Assembly (NCBI GenBank): GCA_023404345.1
Contig: JAEYCB010000065.1
Span: 1-21,383, forward strand
Length of the DNA: 21,383 nucleotides
From: Bacillota bacterium
GTDB lineage: Bacteria; Bacillota; Clostridia; Christensenellales; Aristaeellaceae
Reading direction: 5' to 3'
Shown here: in pieces, positions 1 to 5,674 of the stretch
Layout of the letters: each line of letters begins with the position of its first letter
Numbering within the stretch: the first letter of the stretch is position 1
The notes under the pieces: model-generated
Database searches by the model: none
What the model was told of the DNA's origin: nothing
Seen by the model: the letters and a program-made list of their open reading frames with translations, nothing else
Made by a program: the position numbers and the translations under genes

Positions 1-66
1 CAGCATATCTGTGCACAGCATTTCTATCGCCTGACGCTGCTCCGCTTCTTTCTTTAGCATCTTCAT
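1..66 (-). CDS. Partial N-terminus of a probable IS1182-type transposase
   Basis: Only the first 22 codons are in the window; the gene runs leftward off the edge. The ATG (complement of 64-66) has an AAGGA ribosome binding site (73-77) six bases upstream. The visible peptide reads MKMLKKEAEQRQAIEML and continues with CTDML. A start of the form 'MLKK..xxRxxIEMxxxxxLVPxDHLLRKI' is, from memory, typical of IS1182-family DDE transposases of Clostridia, which is why I suggest this; the diagnostic LVPxDHLL part lies outside the window. It sits at the edge of the ParA/ParB-bearing accessory segment, where insertion sequences are common. It could equally be another small element gene. What is seen: an open frame with a good RBS. 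What is inferred: the family. Confidence 0.45.
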   Translation of the reverse strand, partial: MKMLKKEAEQRQAIEMLCTDML

Positions 67-371
67 CACCTGTCCTTAGTATAACAAAAAAGGATGCATG
101 ATGCGACCTTTTTTGACAGGCTGAGCACATCGTTTCCTGATGTGCTGCCGTTCGGCTGATGATTGTTGGTTACTGTCTAAAAAAGAAGTGGTACGCCGCT
201 TTTTCTCCATGTCGGCCTTTTACCAATACAGCCGGTATCTTTTTGAAACAGGCTGCCCCAATATTTTCTTTTTGGGGTTGTTTAGGCTGTTTGTAGGGGG
301 GTGAGGTGTGGAGAGGGGGGAGGAAAATTCGTTCCCCGGCAAATGGGCGCACTTTTCCCTTGTGAGTGGGA
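67..371. other. Non-coding stretch between the left-edge ORF and parB
   Basis: These 305 bases hold no convincing gene. An open frame of 60 codons on the minus strand (170-352) has no ribosome binding site and unnatural composition, and I do not call it. The tract contains a perfect 8-bp inverted repeat (124-131 with 139-146) and a 6-bp CCCCAA/TTGGGG inverted repeat around 253-274 in T-rich sequence, which might terminate plus-strand transcription weakly. If the left gene is an IS transposase, the outer end of that IS should lie between about 85 and 160. No clear terminator follows parB on the minus strand. Confidence 0.6.
124..146. repeat. Perfect 8-bp inverted repeat, 7-nt loop
   Basis: AGCACATC at 124-131 is matched exactly by GATGTGCT at 139-146 with the loop GTTTCCT. 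It lies about 60 bases upstream of the start of the left-edge gene. It has no adjacent U-tract on either strand, so it is not a simple terminator. It may mark or lie next to an IS end, or be an operator; the sequence alone does not decide. Confidence 0.5.
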
Positions 372-1343
372 TTATCGTTCTAAACTGCGTTGACGTCTGC
401 GGTAAAGTTCCAGAGCCTGAACGATGGTATCCTCGATCTTCTGCGCGGGCGTCCCCGGCGCAAAATACTTGCTGATTCGCTCTTTCGGAATTTTGATTTG
501 TTCTTTTTGATTTGGCTTTTCCTCCTTCATAATGGCGACAAGGGCATCTTTGGCAAGCCGCTCATCGCCGGTCTTGGCTTCGGACATCTGCCGCATTTTG
601 ATTGCCTGGGCATGGGATGGAGTGCAGTCCATTTCCTCCATGATAGCAAACAGGTCTGCCTGTTCTTCTTTTCGCAGGTAGGACAGTTCCACCGCAGGAC
701 GCATGGCGATTTGCAGCACTTCCGGCTCTCGCAAAACGGAATTATCCACCAGTTCCAGAATATCCGGGATAAGGTGAGTAAGGCGGATATATCGTCTAAC
801 CTGTGTTTGACTATCCCCACCTTCCTTTCCAACAATACCCGCAGATTCTTTCCCGTTTAACTTCCAACCCACTGGGTCGGAAGTTAAATCTGTCCGCTGG
901 CCCTGACGTTTCATCGCGTCCAACTTCATTTTGTAGGCAAACGCTTTTTCCGAGGGCAAAATCTGCTCCCGTTGCAAGTTAGAATCTACCATGATGATTG
1001 TGGCTTCATCATCGGTGAGATTTCGTACAATACAGGGGATTTCCGGGAGCTGCGCCAGCTCCGCCGCCATTTTCCTGCGGTGTCCGGCTACCATTTCATA
1101 GCCGCCGCCTTGCTTGGGGCGTACCAGCGCAGGAACCAACACGCCATACTGCTTGACACTCTCCGCCATTTCCTGCATGGCTGCATCCATCCGTACTTTG
1201 AAAGGGTGATCTGGGAAATCGCTGATCTCTGAGGGATTCAGGTTGACGACTTTCTCCAATCTGGCCTCCGCACGGCTTTCCTCGGTGGAAAAGAGGTCAT
1301 CGACTGAGGGCAGATTGAAGTTTAGCGCGTTGTTTCTCGCCAT
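372..1343 (-). CDS. parB: ParB/Spo0J-family partition protein of an integrative element
   Basis: This 323-aa protein carries a ParB N-terminal nuclease-like domain (roughly residues 30-125) with the motifs PFKVR, AESVKQYGVLVPALVRP, GHRRKMAAELA and NLQREQILPSEKAFAYK. A central helix-turn-helix region (about 125-230) contains the QTQVRRYIRL segment. The basic C-terminus ends YRRRQRSLER. I chose the ATG at 1341-1343 because AAAGGAGG lies eight bases upstream; a longer in-frame start at 1373 has no such site. The gene starts inside the 3' end of parA, overlapping it by 47 bp, so the two are almost certainly co-transcribed and translationally coupled. ParB proteins bind centromere-like sites and load with ParA to segregate DNA; the sequence differs from chromosomal Spo0J, and the context (small element protein, IS fragment, next to rpsI) points to an integrative element. 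No canonical parS palindrome was found nearby. Confidence 0.9.
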   Translation of the reverse strand: MARNNALNFNLPSVDDLFSTEESRAEARLEKVVNLNPSEISDFPDHPFKVRMDAAMQEMAESVKQYGVLVPALVRPKQGGGYEMVAGHRRKMAAELAQLPEIPCIVRNLTDDEATIIMVDSNLQREQILPSEKAFAYKMKLDAMKRQGQRTDLTSDPVGWKLNGKESAGIVGKEGGDSQTQVRRYIRLTHLIPDILELVDNSVLREPEVLQIAMRPAVELSYLRKEEQADLFAIMEEMDCTPSHAQAIKMRQMSEAKTGDERLAKDALVAIMKEEKPNQKEQIKIPKERISKYFAPGTPAQKIEDTIVQALELYRRRQRSLER

Positions 1344-2145
1344 CCGCCTGCACCTCCTTTGAAAATTCCGCATAAGCCTGAGCTACCTTGCTGCCATTAT
1401 CATAGGCGTAGATGCTCTTGCCAGCGGCGCTGATTTCTGCGGCTTTGATTGCAACGGGAATCTCGGAACGATAGATTTTCAAAACACTCCCGTAGCTCTG
1501 CCGCAAGGTTTCTGACGTCTGCTTGGCCAGATTGGTGCGCCCGTCCACAAGGGTCAGCAGTACGCCGTCCACTTTGAGGGACGGGTTGATCTGCCGCCTA
1601 ACCTTGCCGATGGTTCGCATGAGCTGGGTCATGCCTTTGGCCGGGAGATAGTGGGCCTGTACCGGGATAATCACGCTGTCAGCCGCCGCCAACGCATTGA
1701 TCGTAATCATACCAAGGGACGGCATACAGTCAATCAGAACCGTGTCATAGTTCTTCTTGACTTCATTGACATAGGTGCGCAGCGTGAACTCCCGGCTCAT
1801 GGCGTTTACCAAGCTCATTTCCATAGCCGACAGCTCAATGTTGGCTGGCATAAGGTCAACACCCTCTTTGTGGTGCAGGATGCCCTCATCCACAGAAAAC
1901 GGCTCGTCGCGGATCACCTTCTCCATGATGGTTGCAAGGGTGGTCTGCAAGCTGTCCTGATCCTGCCAGCCCAGGCAAGTGGTGAGGTCGCCCTGGGGGT
2001 CTGCATCAATGAGCAGAACCTTTTGTCCCAGGCGGGCCAACCCAATGCCCAGATTCACCGTTGTGGTGGTTTTGCCTGTTCCGCCTTTCTGGTTGGCCAA
2101 TGCGATGACACGGCCTTCCTTCGGGCGGCTTCTCTGTTCCGGCAT
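1297..2145 (-). CDS. parA: ParA/Soj-family partition ATPase
   Basis: A 282-aa P-loop ATPase of the ParA/MinD type. The deviant Walker A motif KGGTGKTT lies at residues 20-27 with the signature lysine, followed by the A'/switch motif VLLIDADPQGD and the hydrophobic strand VLIDCMPSLG that holds the Walker B aspartate. The length is normal for small ParA proteins without an N-terminal DNA-binding domain. The ATG at 2143-2145 is preferred because GGAGG lies eight bases upstream; the ATG at 2151 would be only two bases from the same site, and the 345-codon open frame continues upstream through non-coding leader. With ParB it should partition or maintain the element in its circular stage. The 3' end overlaps the parB start by 47 bp. 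A terminator-like hairpin (2223-2261) and an inverted repeat (2174-2198) precede it. Confidence 0.93.
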   Translation of the reverse strand: MPEQRSRPKEGRVIALANQKGGTGKTTTTVNLGIGLARLGQKVLLIDADPQGDLTTCLGWQDQDSLQTTLATIMEKVIRDEPFSVDEGILHHKEGVDLMPANIELSAMEMSLVNAMSREFTLRTYVNEVKKNYDTVLIDCMPSLGMITINALAAADSVIIPVQAHYLPAKGMTQLMRTIGKVRRQINPSLKVDGVLLTLVDGRTNLAKQTSETLRQSYGSVLKIYRSEIPVAIKAAEISAAGKSIYAYDNGSKVAQAYAEFSKEVQADGEKQRAKLQSALSR

Positions 2146-2173
2146 TTTCATGTCCTCCTTTTTGATAGATTTA

Positions 2174-2198
2174 GCTGCCCGTTGGCAAGACGGACAGC
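2174..2198 (-). promoter_or_regulatory. Hairpin or operator just upstream of parA
   Basis: In the minus-strand transcript a nine-pair stem forms between 2190-2198 and 2174-2182 (one U-G pair) around a 7-nt loop, ending about 15 bases before the parA ribosome binding site. It is not followed by a U-tract. It could be an operator for parA autoregulation or a leader structure; this is inference from position and symmetry. Confidence 0.45.
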
Positions 2199-2222
2199 TA
2201 TGTATGCTGCAAAATGGGCATG

Positions 2223-2261
2223 AAAAAAAGCCGCCTATTCTATGAAAAGAATAAACGGCTT
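2223..2261 (-). terminator. Rho-independent terminator-like hairpin between the 54-aa gene and parA
   Basis: The minus strand shows a 13-pair stem (2249-2261 with 2228-2240, including two U-G pairs) with an 8-nt loop and then seven T residues (2229-2223). It lies 26 bases after the stop of the small gene and about 60 bases before the parA ribosome binding site. It should end or attenuate the small-gene transcript before parA. Confidence 0.75.
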
Positions 2262-2287
2262 GATTTAGTCGGCACAATATGTAGTTT

Positions 2288-2452
2288 TCAAATTCTTTTG
2301 ACAGGGGCGCACATGACTTTGAGCAAAAGATCATCCACGCAGCCGGTGTCTCGATTTTCCCGCAGCAGGGTGTTACGAAGATGATTGAGGCTCTGGATCA
2401 CAATGCTGTTTTCGGCAGGGGTGAGGGTTATCTTGAATTTCTGCTTCCTCAT
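2288..2452 (-). CDS. Small conserved protein of clostridial integrative elements
   Basis: A 54-aa protein beginning MRKQKFKITLTPAEN and ending VMCAPVKRI. The ATG at 2450-2452 has GGAGG eight bases upstream; a longer open frame to 2518 lacks a site. The pattern (short basic start, KITLTPxEx, then a helix ending with VDDLLLKV and APVK) matches small proteins I remember from Firmicutes conjugative elements, where they sit just before ParA; I cannot attach a function. No membrane segment or metal-binding motif is present. A candidate promoter (TTGCGC, 18 nt, TACAAT) lies upstream and a terminator-like hairpin downstream, so it may be its own transcript with attenuated read-through into parAB. Confidence 0.75.
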   Translation of the reverse strand: MRKQKFKITLTPAENSIVIQSLNHLRNTLLRENRDTGCVDDLLLKVMCAPVKRI

Positions 2453-2476
2453 AGTGCAGTCCTCCTTTTCGCCTTC

Positions 2477-2506
2477 ATTGTATCTGCTCAAAGACGTGTA
2501 GCGCAA
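2477..2506 (-). promoter_or_regulatory. Candidate sigma-A promoter for the 54-aa gene and parAB
   Basis: On the minus strand a -35-like TTGCGC (2501-2506) is followed after 18 bases by TACAAT (2477-2482), placing a start near 2470 and a leader of about 18 bases before the ATG at 2452. The match is moderate. Confidence 0.45.
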
Positions 2507-2694
2507 ATGTGCGAGCATTCACCGGCTTCAAAGAGTTTGGATGGCATGAGGAAGAAAAGATAAACCGAATTTAGTTTGGTCAAATCCTGACAAATCAGGA
2601 CAGCCCTTTCAAAAGAAAAACCATAACGAAAAGCTCGTAAATGAGGGACAAGGGACAGGGTAAAAGCACCTCAAAAACGGCTCGATTTTGGCTC

Positions 2695-2757
2695 CCGGTT
2701 GCCCCATTTTTTAATCATAATGGGGTCAAAAAGGGCCGGTTGCCCCATTTTTAATCA
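2695..2757. repeat. Two direct repeats of about 22 nt, 41-bp period, with a nested dyad
   Basis: The sequence CCGGTTGCCCCATTTT followed by T-run and AATCA occurs at 2695-2717 (six Ts) and again at 2736-2757 (five Ts). Inside the first unit CCCCATT (2702-2708) pairs with AATGGGG (2719-2725). This arrangement suits a protein-binding array: an integrase arm or accessory-protein site, a ParB or replication-initiator site, or part of a transfer origin. Which one is not decidable here. Confidence 0.7.
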
Positions 2758-2827
2758 AGAAAAACAGGGTCAGAACAGTTCAAATCCTGCCAGAATCAGA
2801 CAAGCTGCAACAGAAGATGTGAAATAG

Positions 2828-2863
2828 AAAAACCCCGAAAAACCGCAGTTTTTCGGGGTTTTT
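2828..2863. terminator. Perfect bidirectional terminator after rpsI
   Basis: A 15-bp perfect inverted repeat (2828-2842 and 2849-2863) with the loop CCGCAG has the form A5-CCCCG-A5 / T5-CGGGG-T5, so both strands show a GC core followed by a T-run. It lies 30 bases beyond the rpsI stop and should end the rplM-rpsI transcript; it also works in the plus direction. Confidence 0.9.
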
Positions 2864-2893
2864 GAGCATTTTTGAACCAGTTTGAAGTGCTGA

Positions 2894-3286
2894 TTAGCGC
2901 TTGCTGAACTGGGGAGCGCGACGGGCAGCCTTGAGGCCGTACTTCTTGCGTTCCTTCATGCGCGGGTCGCGCGTGAGGAAACCGGCCTTCTTGAGGCTCT
3001 CGCGCAGATCGGGGTTGGCCTTGATCAGCGCACGGCTGATGCCGTGACGGATCGCACCGGCCTGACCGCTCAGACCGCCGCCACGAACATTCACCAGAAT
3101 GTCCATGTCGCCGCCGGCCTTGGTCAGTTCCAAGGGCTGACGCACCGTCATCTTGAGGGTTTCCAGACCAAAATACTCGTCCAGATCGCGCTTGTTGATC
3201 AGGATCTTACCGCCGCCGGCGACCAAACGGACACGGGCGATGGCCGTCTTACGACGTCCTACGGCATTGTACTCAACTTTCGCCAT
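2894..3286 (-). CDS. rpsI: 30S ribosomal protein S9
   Basis: A 130-aa protein matching bacterial S9 along its whole length: VEYNAVGRRKTAIARVRL at the start, the GRRK and RGGGLSGQAGAIRHGISRAL motifs in the middle, and the basic tail DPRMKERKKYGLKAARRAPQ ending SKR, which reaches the P-site tRNA in the ribosome. The ATG at 3284-3286 has AGGAG nearby. It follows rplM by 23 bases in the conserved L13-S9 order, so it shares the rplM promoter and leader control. The gene is complete, but its 3' end directly borders the accessory segment. In Firmicutes, integrative elements are known to use the rpsI 3' end as attachment site and to rebuild the intact coding end on insertion. Confidence 0.98.
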   Translation of the reverse strand: MAKVEYNAVGRRKTAIARVRLVAGGGKILINKRDLDEYFGLETLKMTVRQPLELTKAGGDMDILVNVRGGGLSGQAGAIRHGISRALIKANPDLRESLKKAGFLTRDPRMKERKKYGLKAARRAPQFSKR

Positions 3287-3309
3287 TTTGTTTCGCTCCT
3301 TCCGTGTCC

Positions 3310-3741
3310 TTACTTAATAACCAGCGTTTCGGGCTGCTGAGCGGCATGCTCATGCTCCGCGCCGGCGTAGACCTTCAGCTTCTTGGCCATCTTGCGGCCC
3401 AGAGGTCCCTTGGGCAGCATGCCGATGACGGCGTGCTGAATGACAAATTCGGGCTTCTCGTTGAGAAGACGGCGATAGGGGGTCTCGCTCAGGCCGCCCG
3501 GAAAACCGCTGTGCTTGTAGTAAATCTTCTGGTCCAGCTTCTTGCCGGTCAGAATGACCTTGTCCGCATTGATGACGATCACATAATCGCCCGTATCCAC
3601 ATGGGGCGTATAGGTAGGCTTATTCTTGCCGCGCAGGATGCTGGCGACCTGGCTGGCCAGACGGCCCAGCACCACGCCCTCGGCATCCACGATGTACCAT
3701 TTGCGCTGTACATCGGAGGCCTTTGCCATGTAGGTATTCAA
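3310..3741 (-). CDS. rplM: 50S ribosomal protein L13
   Basis: A 143-aa protein with L13 hallmarks: MAKASDVQRKWYIVDAEG, VLGRLASQVASILRGKNKP, HVDTGDYVIVINADKVILTGKK and the PFGRKMAKKLKVY-type segment seen here as PLGRKMAKKLKVYAG. L13 is an early-assembly protein of the 50S subunit. I choose a TTG start (complement of 3739-3741) because AAGGAGG lies eight bases upstream and the resulting NTYMAKA start matches L13 proteins of other Clostridia; the open frame to 3801 runs into the leader, and the internal ATG at 3727-3729 lacks a site. First gene of the rplM-rpsI operon; the leader may bind L13 for feedback control, as described for Firmicutes L13 leaders. Confidence 0.97.
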   Translation of the reverse strand: MNTYMAKASDVQRKWYIVDAEGVVLGRLASQVASILRGKNKPTYTPHVDTGDYVIVINADKVILTGKKLDQKIYYKHSGFPGGLSETPYRRLLNEKPEFVIQHAVIGMLPKGPLGRKMAKKLKVYAGAEHEHAAQQPETLVIK

Positions 3742-3809
3742 GTCGGTATCCTCCTTCAAGGGGTTGTGTCTTTTGCGGCATTTGATGGTCAGCAAACGCA
3801 CGCGGGTTC

Positions 3810-3841
3810 CAATAGCATTCCGGGGCTAGCGGAGTCTATTG
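3810..3841 (-). promoter_or_regulatory. Leader hairpin of the rplM-rpsI transcript
   Basis: Near the 5' end of the minus-strand leader, CAATAG (3836-3841) pairs with CTATTG (3810-3815), enclosing an inner TCCG/CGGA stem. The leader is about 105 nt long between the expected transcription start and the TTG. Its position fits the L13 leader element of Firmicutes (ribosomal autoregulation), but I have not matched it to the covariance model. Confidence 0.5.
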
Positions 3842-3853
3842 ATGCCAACCGAT

Positions 3854-3882
3854 ATTTTACTAAATCCGGGACGGGCTGTCAA
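3854..3882 (-). promoter_or_regulatory. Strong sigma-A promoter of rplM-rpsI
   Basis: The minus strand shows a consensus -35 TTGACA (3877-3882), a 17-bp spacer and TAAAAT (3854-3859). The predicted start is near 3847. Confidence 0.85.
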
Positions 3883-3927
3883 TAGGAAAATCCGCAATTT
3901 CACACGCTTTTTCTGCGCTTTTGCCGT

Positions 3928-5649
3928 TCAGGACGCGGGGCGGAGGGCGCATTCCAGAAAACCGTCGCCCAGAAAGCAGGTCTGCACAGTGACAGGACCG
4001 TATTCAGCCTCTAAATAGCCCTTGAGGTTGTTGAGCACCCCCTCGCCGCTTAGCAGCAGGTATACGCCCTCCTCCAGCAGCGTGCGGGAGGTGAAGGAAT
4101 CAAACCCCAGCACACGGAGCTTTTCCTGATACATAGGGGAGTGGAACATGCCGTTGCACCACTCGATCAGATTCACGGGCAGCGCGTTGCCATAGACGTA
4201 GAACGGATCATGGTCCAGCGGCGCGTCGGTCACGTAGATGCGGTCGGGATGCGCGCAGGCATAGGCACACATCCGTCCGGACAGGGCGCGGGCGGCATCG
4301 CGTGACTGCTCCTGCCACCGCAGAGGAAGCCGTTCAGGCGCATTCGCTACGGTGGGAACGGCGCACAGCAGCAACAGGGCGCAGGCTGCCGCGGCTGCCA
4401 GACGGCGGGAAAGAAGTCCCATGGGTGCCGCCTCTGGCGCAAAGGCCCGCAGACAGGACAGGGCCAGCAACACATAGCAGGGGCAGGCGGCGGTAAAGGC
4501 TGCGCGTTCCGGCAGACGGCCCAATACGCCGTAGAAGTAGGCCACAAAGACAATCAGGTACGCCGCCGGACCCACGATGGCCAGACAGCCCCAGATACGT
4601 TTGCGCGATGCCAGCGAAACAAACGCCCAGAGCGCAAACACACCAAATCCCGCCAGCGTAAAGGAGAACATGGGATAGTTCAGGAGAACGCTCCCCGTGG
4701 CGCGCAGCAGGGAAACAGCCGTGGGCGCGGGCCTGGCCTCCGCGATGGCGTCGGTCAGGGCAGTCAGGCTGTCCAGCGTCATGCGTTCGTCCAGCTGATA
4801 CCAGTTGCGCACCATGTATGTGGTCCAGGAAGGCCAGCCCGCCGCCTCGGCGGCCAGCTCGTCCACCAGGCCGGTGTTGTTGTAATCCAGCAGGTCACTT
4901 AAGCGGTCGTTGTAGGCGCAGAAGGCATCCCAGCCGGGCTCATTGTACCGGTAGAGCGCGCTGTCGGCTATCGTGAGCAGGCCCAGCAGCACGAGGGCGG
5001 CTCCACAGCACAGCGCCGTTTTCCGCCCGCTCCGGGGTGATTCCAGCCATGCCAGCACTCCATAGGCCGCCAATAGCGGCATCGCGGCCCAGAGGCTTTG
5101 CACCCGCAGGCCAAAAGCGCACAACAGCAGCACTCCTGCCACGCTTCGGTCGAAGCGGGCGGCACGCCCGGAGCCGGCGCCCGCGCACAGCATGAGGCCC
5201 GTCCCCCCGCTGGCAGCCATGGCTGCAATGGTGGTGAATTGCAGCATGGCCACGTAAGGCAAAAGCACCCCCGCATACAGCCCTGCAAAGACAGCCCATA
5301 GCACAGCGGCCGGCACGCTGAGGCGCTCTCCGACGCAGGCAAAGCACTTGATCAGCGCCGCCAGCGAGAAGAAGGCCACACCCAGCAAAAACAGCGTGTG
5401 CCAGGGCAGCTGCGCGTTGAGAGAAAACAGCCCCGCCAGCAGCGCGCTGTAAAGGTAGGAAGTAAAGCCGTTGCCCGCATAGGGCGCGCCCGTCACCGCA
5501 CCGCTGGCAGCGGCCACAATGCTGCTGTCGTCGTTGGTTTCATAGATGGGGCGGCACAAAGCATAGGTGACGGCCATGATCAGCAGGGCCGCCAGCAGCG
5601 CCAGCAGCCACCGGTCCCGTTCCCGGCGATGGACGATGGGCTTGAGCAT
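3928..5649 (-). CDS. Polytopic membrane protein, GT-C glycosyltransferase-like
   Basis: A 573-aa integral membrane protein with about eleven to twelve hydrophobic segments, the first right at the N-terminus (WLLALLAALLIMAVTYAL), followed by a soluble C-terminal part of about 140 residues. The first extracytoplasmic loop reads RPIYETNDDSSIVAAASG; acidic pairs at this place after TM1 are typical of GT-C glycosyltransferases that use lipid-linked sugars, and the overall topology fits. No family was recognised with certainty, so a sugar-transferring role in envelope glycan or glycoprotein assembly is inference. The ATG at 5647-5649 follows the M20 peptidase stop by 25 bases; it has only a modest AAAGGA upstream. 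It is the last gene of the four-gene operon starting with the DUF5058-type gene; no clear terminator separates it from the rplM promoter. Confidence 0.75.
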   Translation of the reverse strand: MLKPIVHRRERDRWLLALLAALLIMAVTYALCRPIYETNDDSSIVAAASGAVTGAPYAGNGFTSYLYSALLAGLFSLNAQLPWHTLFLLGVAFFSLAALIKCFACVGERLSVPAAVLWAVFAGLYAGVLLPYVAMLQFTTIAAMAASGGTGLMLCAGAGSGRAARFDRSVAGVLLLCAFGLRVQSLWAAMPLLAAYGVLAWLESPRSGRKTALCCGAALVLLGLLTIADSALYRYNEPGWDAFCAYNDRLSDLLDYNNTGLVDELAAEAAGWPSWTTYMVRNWYQLDERMTLDSLTALTDAIAEARPAPTAVSLLRATGSVLLNYPMFSFTLAGFGVFALWAFVSLASRKRIWGCLAIVGPAAYLIVFVAYFYGVLGRLPERAAFTAACPCYVLLALSCLRAFAPEAAPMGLLSRRLAAAAACALLLLCAVPTVANAPERLPLRWQEQSRDAARALSGRMCAYACAHPDRIYVTDAPLDHDPFYVYGNALPVNLIEWCNGMFHSPMYQEKLRVLGFDSFTSRTLLEEGVYLLLSGEGVLNNLKGYLEAEYGPVTVQTCFLGDGFLECALRPAS

Positions 5650-5674
5650 CGGTCGGGTTCATCCTTTCATGGGG

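Larger units (their letters stand above)
2453..2893. other. Non-coding, AT-richer tract between the element genes and rpsI
   Basis: These 441 bases carry no gene on either strand. They hold a candidate promoter (2477-2506), a CCTGA-CAAA-TCAGG dyad (2586-2599), a tandem AGGGACA pair (2644-2657), two copies of a 22-nt direct repeat (2695-2757), the repeated decamer TCAAATCCTG (near 2580 and near 2779) and the perfect rpsI-side terminator (2828-2863). The base composition is clearly less GC-rich than the chromosomal genes to the right. I take this tract to be the terminal region of the integrated element; the exact end cannot be fixed from one flank. Confidence 0.6.

Noticed and set aside
71..83. 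TATACT on the minus strand as a -10 box for the left-edge gene
   Set aside because: Transcription from it would start inside or after the ribosome binding site, and no -35 box is at the right distance.
170..352. 60-codon minus-strand frame
   Set aside because: No ribosome binding site, homopolymer-driven composition and no family resemblance.
390..860. 156-codon plus-strand frame
   Set aside because: Antisense to parB, which has a good start and clear motifs.
2644..2657. Tandem AGGGACA repeat as a CRISPR or satellite array
   Set aside because: Only two 7-nt units; too short to be more than chance or a part of the local repeat cluster.
1..2893. Canonical parS palindrome for the ParB protein
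   Set aside because: No sequence close to the chromosomal parS consensus was seen; the ParB is element-type and may use other sites.
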